Origin: Anaerolineales bacterium
Lineage (GTDB): Bacteria; Chloroflexota; Anaerolineae; Anaerolineales; Villigracilaceae
Direction of reading: 5' to 3'
Length of the DNA stretch: 64,000 nt
NCBI GenBank assembly: GCA_020060625.1
Contig: JAGUZU010000016.1
Location: forward strand, 62,001 to 126,000
Below the pieces are notes generated by a model. The model saw nothing but the letters and a program-made list of their open reading frames with translations. It was not told the origin of the DNA and did not search any database. A program made the position numbers and the translations under genes. Below, one piece after another: positions 57,828 through 64,000 of the stretch (its first letter is position 1; every line of letters starts with the position of its first letter).

Positions 57828-59018
57828 ATGCCGCTGACACTACTGCTCGACCTCGACGATACCCTGCTGAATACGAATTTGCAGGCGTTTATCCCCGCCT
57901 ATTTCCAGGCTCTTTCAAGGGAACTTGCGCCTCATGTCGATCCGGATTTGATGCTCCGCGCGCTGATTTCCGGCACTCGCCTGATGAACGAAAGCGAGGA
58001 TTTTCAGCGAACGCTGAAGCAGGTTTTCGACGCTGAGTTCTATCATCAATTGAATATGCCGCAATGCGAACTTGCCCCCGCGATTGAAAATTTCTATGAC
58101 AACGTTTTCCCGACCTTGCAAGGACTGACTTTGCCCAAACCCGATGCAAAACCGTTCGTGGATTGGGCGTTCTCGCAGGGCTTTCGCATCGCGATTGCCA
58201 CCGACCCCTTGCTGCCGCGCAAAGCCACGTATCACCGCCTGCGCTGGGCGGGGCTGGACCCGGAACAATTCGAACTGATCTCATTCTACGAAAATTTTCA
58301 TTTCTCCAAAACCTATCCCGCTTATTATGCCGAAGCGCTGGGGCGCATGGGCTGGCAGGACGGTCCCGTGTTGATGGTGGGAAACGACATGGAACGCGAC
58401 ATCCTCCCCGCGAAACGGCTTGGGCTGGCAACTTATCATATAGACGAAGAACCCGCCTCCGGGTCCGGACCTGAGGCGGATTCTCACGGCACATTGTCTG
58501 ACCTGCGTCTGTGGCTTGAGTCCGCCGATCTCGCGTCCCTGACCCCGTCTTTCAAATCGAGAGATGCGGTGATGGCGATTGCCGCCGCCGCTCCCGCCTC
58601 GTTGAATGGCATGTTGTGCGGCTTGGATTCCGCGACCTGGTCCCGCAAACCATCTTCCGGAGATTGGACGCTGACGGAATTGATCTGCCACCTGCGCGAT
58701 ACCGAGCGGGAGATCCACCACATGCAGATTCAATTGTTCAACGAAAAGGATGAACCTTTCATTCCGCGCCCGGATACGAGCGTGTGGGCAAGCCAGCGCG
58801 ATTACCTGCATGAAAATGGACAGATTGCATTAAATGAATTCAACGATGCAAGGCGCGAGACCGTTCAAATGTTAAAGGATGCGCCGGCGGAAGCGTGGAA
58901 GAGACCGGCGCGGCACGCCATATTTGGACCGACAAATTTCATGGAAGTGGCGGGTTTCATTACCGATCATGACCGTATGCACGTTCAACAGGCATGGTCA
59001 ACGTTGAAAAAACTGTAA
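57828..59018 (+). CDS. HAD-family hydrolase fused to a DinB-like domain
   Basis: A 396-residue fusion. Residues 1-220 form a HAD hydrolase: DLDDTLLNT (motif I), IATDPL (II), the Lys in FSKTYPAYYAE and VGNDMERDILPAKRLGL (motif IV). Residues about 240-396 are a DinB/YfiT-like metal-binding bundle, with SGDWTLTELICHLRDTERE (His) and ITDHDRMHVQQAW (His, His). Natural ORFs for the two are normally separate. The combination suggests a phosphatase acting with a thiol or amine transferase-like metal site; the substrate is unknown. Reading frame is unbroken across the junction. Confidence 0.82.
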   Translation: MPLTLLLDLDDTLLNTNLQAFIPAYFQALSRELAPHVDPDLMLRALISGTRLMNESEDFQRTLKQVFDAEFYHQLNMPQCELAPAIENFYDNVFPTLQGLTLPKPDAKPFVDWAFSQGFRIAIATDPLLPRKATYHRLRWAGLDPEQFELISFYENFHFSKTYPAYYAEALGRMGWQDGPVLMVGNDMERDILPAKRLGLATYHIDEEPASGSGPEADSHGTLSDLRLWLESADLASLTPSFKSRDAVMAIAAAAPASLNGMLCGLDSATWSRKPSSGDWTLTELICHLRDTEREIHHMQIQLFNEKDEPFIPRPDTSVWASQRDYLHENGQIALNEFNDARRETVQMLKDAPAEAWKRPARHAIFGPTNFMEVAGFITDHDRMHVQQAWSTLKKL

Positions 59019-59058
59019 AAATCGCCGTGTCTTCATGCCTGCATTCGTGTTATTATGC

Positions 59059-59083
59059 AAAGGACAAGTCCCCCTTGTCCTTT
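59059..59083 (+). terminator. Terminator after the HAD-DinB gene
   Basis: AAAGGACAAG-TCCCC-CTTGTCCTTT followed by ATTTTTT, 41 bases after the stop. Confidence 0.88.
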
Positions 59084-59130
59084 ATTTTTTGCGCGAAAAT
59101 AATTAATTTTATACAAGGAGCTGCGGTTTG

Positions 59131-60369
59131 ATGAGAAAACGGGTAGTCGTGACGGGTTTTGGGTGTGTGAGTCCGTTGGGGAATAATGCGAAGGACACGT
59201 GGAACGCTTTATTGGAAGGAAGATCGGGCGCGGATTTCATCACAGCATTCGACGCAAGCGCGCATAAAACGAGATTCGCGGCGGAAGTGAAGGGATTTGA
59301 TGCGGCTTCCATATTTGGCGTGCGCGAAGCCCGGAAAATGGACCGCTTCACCCAGTTCGCCACCGCCGCCGCACTTGATGCGTTGGATCATGCCGGTTTG
59401 AAAATCGACGAATCGAACCGCGACCGCGTTGGAATTTTGATTGGGTCGGGAATCGGCGGGATTATCACCATGTTGGAACAGTACGATGTGATGAAGGAAC
59501 GCGGACCGGAGCGCGTCAGTCCGTTCCTGATTCCCATGATGATTTCCGATAGTGCGGCGGGCAGCCTTGCCATTCGCACCGGCGCGCGCGGACCGAACAT
59601 GGCGCTGGCAACCGCCTGCGCTTCCGGCACGAACGCGCTGGGCGAGGCGGCGGAGATGATACGGCGCGGCGCGGCGGACGCGATGATCGCCGGCGCATCC
59701 GAAGCGGCGATCAACTCTCTTGCCATGGCAGGAATGAATGTGATGACGGCGCTTTCCACGCGCAATGACGATCCCAAACGGGCGTCGCGTCCCTTCGATA
59801 AGGAACGCGATGGATTTGTGATGGGGGAGGGCGCGGGAATTCTAATATTGGAGTCGCTCGATTACGCGCTCGCGCGAGGCGCGAACATTCTGTGCGAATT
59901 CAACGGATACGGCACGACCGACGACGCCTATCACGTTTCGGCTCCCGCCGAAAACGGGGCGGGCGCGGCGATTTCCATGCAACTGGCGCTGAAAGACGCA
60001 GACCTCCAGCCGGCGGACATCCATTACATCAACGCCCATGGCACGTCCACGCCGTTGAACGATAAAAGCGAAACCGCGGCTATCAAGACGGTTTTTGGCG
60101 GGCAAGCTTATAAAATCCCGGTTTCATCCACCAAATCCATGACCGGTCACTTGTTGGGCGCGTCCGGCGCGTTGGAGGCGGTCATTGGCGCGTTTGTCAT
60201 TCTGAATAATATCCTGCCTCCCACGATAAATTACGAAACCCCCGACCCGGTTTGCGACCTGGATTATGTTCCAAACATGCCGCGCAAAGTCTCAGCGGAT
60301 CACGTCATGTCCAATTCGTTTGGGTTTGGCGGTCATAATGCGACCCTGATACTCAGCCGCTACAAATAA
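59131..60369 (+). CDS. fabF: 3-oxoacyl-ACP synthase II (FabF)
   Basis: A 412-residue elongating ketosynthase of type II fatty acid synthesis. Active-site Cys163 (TACASGTNAL), His303 (NAHGTSTPLND) and His340 (SMTGHLLG) are all in place. ATG 59131 has AAGGAG upstream; a TTG at 59128 is adjacent. It lies 12 bases before fabH. FabF extends C4 and longer acyl-ACPs with malonyl-ACP. Confidence 0.94.
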   Translation: MRKRVVVTGFGCVSPLGNNAKDTWNALLEGRSGADFITAFDASAHKTRFAAEVKGFDAASIFGVREARKMDRFTQFATAAALDALDHAGLKIDESNRDRVGILIGSGIGGIITMLEQYDVMKERGPERVSPFLIPMMISDSAAGSLAIRTGARGPNMALATACASGTNALGEAAEMIRRGAADAMIAGASEAAINSLAMAGMNVMTALSTRNDDPKRASRPFDKERDGFVMGEGAGILILESLDYALARGANILCEFNGYGTTDDAYHVSAPAENGAGAAISMQLALKDADLQPADIHYINAHGTSTPLNDKSETAAIKTVFGGQAYKIPVSSTKSMTGHLLGASGALEAVIGAFVILNNILPPTINYETPDPVCDLDYVPNMPRKVSADHVMSNSFGFGGHNATLILSRYK

Positions 60370-60381
60370 CGAGGAGAAAGA

Positions 60382-61485
60382 ATGCCGTATGCGCATATTA
60401 CGGGTTGGGGCATGTACGTCCCGGAACCCGTACTTACAAACGACGATATTGCAAGACTTGTGGATACCAGCGATGAATGGATCCGTAACCGAACCGGCAT
60501 CCGCGAACGGCACATTGCCCGCGAGAACGAATTTCCATCCACGCTGGCGGTGGAGGCTTCGCTTAAGGCGTTGGAAGTTGCCAACCTCGCGCCCACCGAC
60601 CTGGACTTGATCATCTGCGCCACTTCGTCGCCTGAATACATATTTCCCGCAACTGCCTGCATCATCCAGGATCAGATCGGGGCAACCAAAGCCGGGGCTT
60701 TTGATCTGTCGGCTGCTTGTTCAGGTTTTATTTACGCAACGAATATGGCGGCGCAATCCATCCGCAGCGGTTCGATCAAAAATGCGCTGGTGATCGGATC
60801 TGAAACCCTTTCCCGCTTCGTCAACTGGAAGGATCGAAACACCTGCATCCTGTTTGGGGACGGCGCGGGCGCCTTTGTTTTGCAGGCGAGCGACAGCCCT
60901 GGAGGCGTCCTGTCTGCTGTTATGCACTCCGACGGTTCGGGCGCGGACCTGCTGACTCTTGCGGGCGGCGGGTCGCGCCACCCTGCAACGGAATCCACCG
61001 TTCGTGAGGGAAAACATTACATGTACATGGACGGCAAGGAAGTTTTCCGTTTTGCGACCAGGGTTATGGGGCGCGCTACATTGGAATCCCTTGATTTGGC
61101 GGGTTTGACGACGGATGACATTCAGTGGATCGTGCCGCACCAGGCGAATTATCGCATCATCGAAACCGCCGCCAAATACCTGAAAATGCCGATGGATAAG
61201 TTCATCGTCAATGTGGACCGATACGGCAACACCTCCACTGCGTCCATTCCCATTGCGGCAGTGGAAGCTGTGGAAAAAGGAATGCTCAAAAGCGGCGACA
61301 AAGCTGTGTTTGTCGGCTTTGGCGCGGGACTTACCTGGGGCGCGATGACCGTCGAATGGACGGGAGCCATCCCCGCAAAGAAACACGTCCACCCCAAACG
61401 ATATCGCTTCTTTGCCCGCCTGCGCTCGTTTTTGCTTCGTGTGGTGCGTCTTCTCGAAGGCTTCCTCTCGCGCAAGGAACTCTAA
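60382..61485 (+). CDS. fabH: 3-oxoacyl-ACP synthase III (FabH)
   Basis: A 367-residue initiating ketosynthase. Triad: Cys113 (DLSAACSGF), His253 (VPHQANYRI), Asn283 (YGNTSTAS). The domain ends as usual near residue 327 (LTWGAMTVEW); then a 40-residue tail rich in Arg, Phe and Leu, FARLRSFLLRVVRLLEGFLS, follows. That tail is not part of the family and could be a membrane- or partner-binding amphipathic helix. GAGGAG site. Operon with fabF; tatA lies 57 bases on. Confidence 0.93.
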   Translation: MPYAHITGWGMYVPEPVLTNDDIARLVDTSDEWIRNRTGIRERHIARENEFPSTLAVEASLKALEVANLAPTDLDLIICATSSPEYIFPATACIIQDQIGATKAGAFDLSAACSGFIYATNMAAQSIRSGSIKNALVIGSETLSRFVNWKDRNTCILFGDGAGAFVLQASDSPGGVLSAVMHSDGSGADLLTLAGGGSRHPATESTVREGKHYMYMDGKEVFRFATRVMGRATLESLDLAGLTTDDIQWIVPHQANYRIIETAAKYLKMPMDKFIVNVDRYGNTSTASIPIAAVEAVEKGMLKSGDKAVFVGFGAGLTWGAMTVEWTGAIPAKKHVHPKRYRFFARLRSFLLRVVRLLEGFLSRKEL

Positions 61486-61542
61486 CCACTTTTTCATTGA
61501 ATCGTGGTACGATAAAAACGACTTTCAATCAAGGAGTGTTGC

Positions 61543-61725
61543 ATGTTTGGTTTGCCGCGTGGTTCAGAATGGATCATCATTCTTCTCATCGTTATCCTTC
61601 TTTTCGGTCCGGGTCGCATTGGAAAGATCGCAGGCGAGCTTGGGCGCAGCATCAAATCCTTCCGCGAAGGGTTGGGCGGCAAGGAAGACGAGGCGGAAAA
61701 GCCGGAAGAACAGGAAAAGAACTAA
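61543..61725 (+). CDS. tatA: Sec-independent (twin-arginine) translocase subunit TatA/E
   Basis: A 60-residue protein with one membrane helix (WIIILLIVILLFGPGRIGKI, about 10-29), the hinge FGPGRIG, an amphipathic helix GELGRSIKSFREGLGG and an acidic tail. Forms the pore of the Tat system for folded proteins. TatC is not in the window. AAGGAGTG site; strong terminator follows directly. Confidence 0.92.
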   Translation: MFGLPRGSEWIIILLIVILLFGPGRIGKIAGELGRSIKSFREGLGGKEDEAEKPEEQEKN

Positions 61726-61761
61726 TCAAAAAGGCTCTCGAACGCGAGAGCCTTTTTGATT
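61724..61761. terminator. Terminator of tatA
   Basis: AATCAAAAAGGCTCTCG / CGAGAGCCTTTTTGATT, 17-bp perfect stem with loop AACG. The left arm begins at the tatA stop. It can also end the convergent MgtC-family gene, whose stop is 13 bases away. Confidence 0.93.
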
Positions 61762-61773
61762 GGTTCATGGGAA

Positions 61774-62415
61774 TCAATAATCGAGTTCTTTAATATCCTT
61801 GTCCTTCAGCATCAGCATAATAAATTTTTCATGGCTTTTTGGCGCGCCGATTGTTTTCCACGAACTGATAATGGATTTTTCCGACTTGGTTTGGTGATGT
61901 TCGTATACATTCAAGGAGGATTCCCGGATCGCCTTTTCCACCTTTGCCAGTTTCTTGAAATCGTTGGCGCCAAGCACAATGCGGTAGGAGCGCGCCTCGC
62001 GGACCCGGTCAATACGGGCTTCAAGACGGGGAAAAAACAGCAAAACCAGGATTGCAATTCCGGTGGAGGCAAGCACGAAATATAAATGTCCCGCGCCGAT
62101 GCCCATGCCCAGCGCCGCTGCAAGCCAGATCGTCGCGGCAGTTGTCAATCCCGCCACGCGCCCGCCTTCGCGGATGATCGCGCCCGCACCAAGAAAACCA
62201 ATGCCTGTGACAATATTCGCCGCGACGCGCGTTTGCGTAAAGCCGGGGTCCATGTTCAATGAAAAGATCGTAAACAGCGTGGAGCCAAGCGTGATCAGGA
62301 TAATGGTGCGAAACCCCGCCGCCTTATCCTGATATTCGCGTTCCGCTCCAACAATCCCGCCGACAAGCACAGCCATGCCGACCTTGATGAGACTTTCTGT
62401 AAATAACGGTTCCAT
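61774..62415 (-). CDS. MgtC/SapB-family membrane protein
   Basis: A 213-residue protein. The N-terminal MgtC domain has four hydrophobic helices with GGIVGAEREYQDKAAGFRT (about 18-36) and GIGFLGAGAIIREGGRVAGLTTAATIW (about 71-97), both family signatures; a C-terminal ACT-like cytoplasmic domain of about 75 residues follows. MgtC members affect magnesium homeostasis and virulence; in free-living bacteria the role is unknown. ATG 62415 has a GAGGAA site behind TATAAT; the frame continues upstream without conserved sequence. Confidence 0.88.
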   Translation of the reverse strand: MEPLFTESLIKVGMAVLVGGIVGAEREYQDKAAGFRTIILITLGSTLFTIFSLNMDPGFTQTRVAANIVTGIGFLGAGAIIREGGRVAGLTTAATIWLAAALGMGIGAGHLYFVLASTGIAILVLLFFPRLEARIDRVREARSYRIVLGANDFKKLAKVEKAIRESSLNVYEHHQTKSEKSIISSWKTIGAPKSHEKFIMLMLKDKDIKELDY

Positions 62416-62476
62416 GACGTTCCTCTGATTATAGTATTGCTCTGTAAAAACTACGCCTACCGCGAAGATTTTGCGC

Positions 62477-62503
62477 GTAGGTCGGATTGGCAATCCGACT
62501 TAC
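62477..62503. repeat. REP-like palindrome
   Basis: GTCGGATTG-G-CAATCCGAC (62481-62499) with outer GTAG / TTAC extensions. It is of the kind GTAGGTCGGATTGGCAATCC (shown partly), found dispersed between genes in some bacteria. It lies between the MgtC-family and YyaL genes. Confidence 0.7.
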
Positions 62504-62523
62504 TTTGGCTGCGGCTTGCCGCG

Positions 62524-63816
62524 CTATGAATTTAATTGCTCAACCAAATCGTCCGCTTCTGTGACTGGTTGTTTGCAAACAAACCCTTCGCAGACGTACG
62601 CCGTTGCCTTCCCATTTACGAGTGGTCTGTCTTTAAGAAGGACGGGCGCATGTGCGTCAACGGGATGGGACGAGGCGGCGACGATTATATCTGGTCTGTA
62701 TTCGGAACGGATGACTTGAATCATCCGCTCGAAATATTTCTCTCCCGCTTCGCCCAACACCGCAACCTGTTTCATGCTTCCTGCGGCATTTTCCGCCGCC
62801 GAAAGCCATCTTGCAAAGCCGAGCGGGTGGCGCAGAACGTAACCCGTGATGAGAGAAAGGGATTTCTCTGCAAGGTCGCGATATTTTCCGTCCCCGGTAA
62901 ACTCCGCTAATTTTATCAGGGCTTCACACGCCATCGCGTTTCCTGAGGGCGTGGCGTTATCCTGAATTTCCTTGGGGCGGAAGAGAAGCGTTTCGCCGTC
63001 GAAGGGTGTGTCGAAGAATCCGCCTTCAGTGTCGCCGAAGCGTTCGATCATTTCGTCCGCAAGTTTCTTTGCGGCGGCAAACCATTTGGGATCGAAATCG
63101 GTTTGATATAGCTCCAGCAGTCCGAGGATGAGAGCGGCATAATCTTCCAGAAAAACCTCTTGGGTCGTCTTACCGTTTCGCCACGCGCGGCGCAGTTTTC
63201 CATCCGGGCGCAGGTGGGACAAAAGAAACTCCGCGTTGCGCGTAGCCAGATTTAGATAGATGTTGGCTTTTGAATTCTCATCGGCGAGGACTCGGGCGGC
63301 TTCAGCAATGCTTGCCAGCATGAGTCCATTCCACGCAGTGAGGATTTTGTCATCTGTGGCGGGGCGGAGGCGCGAAGCGCGCGCAGATAAAAGCTTGGCA
63401 TGAGATTTTGCCAGTTTTGAAGAGACAGTTTCGAGGTCCAGTTTGAAGCGGGCGGCAAGGGAGGCGTCGTCCAGCGCGCGTTGTAAAACCGTCCTGCCTT
63501 CCCAGTTTCCCTGCGGGGTAATTCCGTATGCCGCTTCAAAAAACTCCGAATCGTTTTGCAAAACGGCGCGGATTTCGTCGAGCGTCCAAACGTAGAACCT
63601 GCCTTCTTCGCCTTCGGAGTCGGCATCGAGCGAGGAATAAAAACCGCCTTGTTCATGCGTCATTTCCCGCGAGATAAAGTTCAGCGTTTCTTCGACGATG
63701 CGTTTGTAGAGCGGTTCCTTTGTGACCTGCCATGCGTGAAGATAGGCGCGGGTAAGCAGGGCGTTATCGTAAAGCATTTTCTCGTAATGGTGTACCCAAT
63801 CGTACAAACGGAGTTG
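62524..63816 (-). pseudogene. YyaL/thioredoxin-domain protein, 5'-truncated tandem copy
   Basis: About 430 residues homologous to the C-terminal two thirds of YyaL/spermatogenesis-associated-protein-20-like proteins (DUF255 plus a (alpha/alpha)6 barrel): HHYEKMLYDNALLTRAYL (usually VPHFEKMLYDNALL), GRFYVWTLDEIRAVL, LTAWNGLMLASIAEAA and the end APVLLKDRPLVNG. The thioredoxin-like N-terminal domain (about 200 residues with CHWCH) is missing, because only 47 bases separate this region from the stop of the upstream paralogue at 63863. The frame stays open leftward but reads an out-of-frame part of that paralogue. No clear start codon. Product either not made or inactive. Confidence 0.75.
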
Positions 63817-63862
63817 TGTTTTCAGCACGGTTATCAGTCGGTAGTTATGGTTTGATGGCTCA

Positions 63863-64000
63863 CTAAGGATTTGAGATACCCGCCAGCTGGGACTCCATCT
63901 CAATTGGCGAATTGACTGGCTGTAAACAAACAAACCCTTGACATACATAAGCTGTTGGAAGACCATTCAATAAAGGTCTATCTTTCAGCAAGGCTGGCGC
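63863..64000 (-). CDS. YyaL/thioredoxin-domain protein, C-terminal 45 residues of an upstream paralogue, cut by window
   Basis: Reading the minus strand from 64000 gives an open frame of 45 residues and TAG at 63865-63863. It contains LLKDRPLLNG, TAYVCQGFVC and QPV, which match the C-terminus of the next copy at about 23 of 29 positions. This shows a tandem duplication; the bulk of the gene lies to the right of the window. The differences show that the duplication is old and not an assembly repeat. Confidence 0.85.
   Translation of the reverse strand, partial: APALLKDRPLLNGLPTAYVCQGFVCLQPVNSPIEMESQLAGISNP

Noticed and set aside
63817-63966. Start of the YyaL inner copy at an ATG near 63966
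   Set aside because: This part is the real C-terminus of the upstream paralogue in another frame; the peptide from this frame has no similarity to YyaL.

Overview
The window reads as a stretch of chromosome from a member of the Chloroflexota, most likely class Anaerolineae. This is inferred from gene content and style, not from a marker-gene search. The signs are coenzyme F420 biosynthesis and F420-type oxidoreductases, menaquinone genes (ubiE/menE-type methyltransferase and menA), lipoproteins with Thr/Pro-rich linkers, a fused two-domain ECF ATPase, several intergenic palindromic repeat families, and many genes that appear to start leaderless a few bases after a TATAAT box. I see no prophage, plasmid, CRISPR array or complete insertion sequence. 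Coding density is high and the only gene-free gap over 300 bases is about 9665-10077.

Layout. 1-6366: a cut KAS III-like gene, an orphan molybdo-flavoprotein FAD subunit, a hotdog thioesterase back to back with a 2-hydroxyacid dehydrogenase, an MFS transporter, and divergent ubiE/menA for menaquinone. 6402-9664: a TetR regulator with a SsuABC/TauABC-like ABC importer. 10078-13928: an F420 island (LLM-type reductase, cofC, cofD, a stand-alone nitroreductase, an F420/FMN split-barrel protein). 14039-18046: envelope genes (lipoprotein, hemolysin III family, methyltransferase, YtxH, small membrane protein, four-LysM protein). 18185-25816: a TetR-controlled fatty acid beta-oxidation operon with paired acyl-CoA dehydrogenases, FadN-type bifunctional enzyme, thiolase and SCP2 protein, interrupted by a four-helix-bundle gene framed by heptamer repeats. 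25917-28849: TerC, then divergent thrB and thrC. 28904-32077: a complete ECF vitamin/metal importer.

32115-41069: DUF1684 protein, dCTP deaminase, exonuclease-DinG helicase, two tandem paralogous multi-pass membrane proteins with a NERD-like protein, plsX, tRNA-Leu(GAG). 41104-46032: deacetylase, methyltransferase, and a polar amino acid ABC importer whose last gene is a dimethylarginine dimethylaminohydrolase. 46182-50184: an SCP2-like gene with a tungsten-type aldehyde:ferredoxin oxidoreductase, a GH25 muramidase pair, a lipoprotein cytochrome c. 50399-52398: two overlapping unrecognised genes, followed by tRNA-Arg(TCT). 52526-57798: small heat-shock protein, Lon, a lone receiver domain, GNAT, MoaB/Mog, EF-P and a Cys-rich protein in one dense forward run. 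57828-61725: HAD-DinB fusion, fabF, fabH, tatA. 61774-64000: MgtC-family protein and a tandem pair of YyaL-type genes, the inner copy lacking its N-terminal part.

The most unusual items are the heptamer-framed four-helix-bundle gene inside the fad operon (23660-24175), the unknown gene pair at 50399-52398, the 21-bp bidirectional leaderless promoter at 2438-2458, the truncated YyaL tandem copy, and the methylarginine-type transporter operon.
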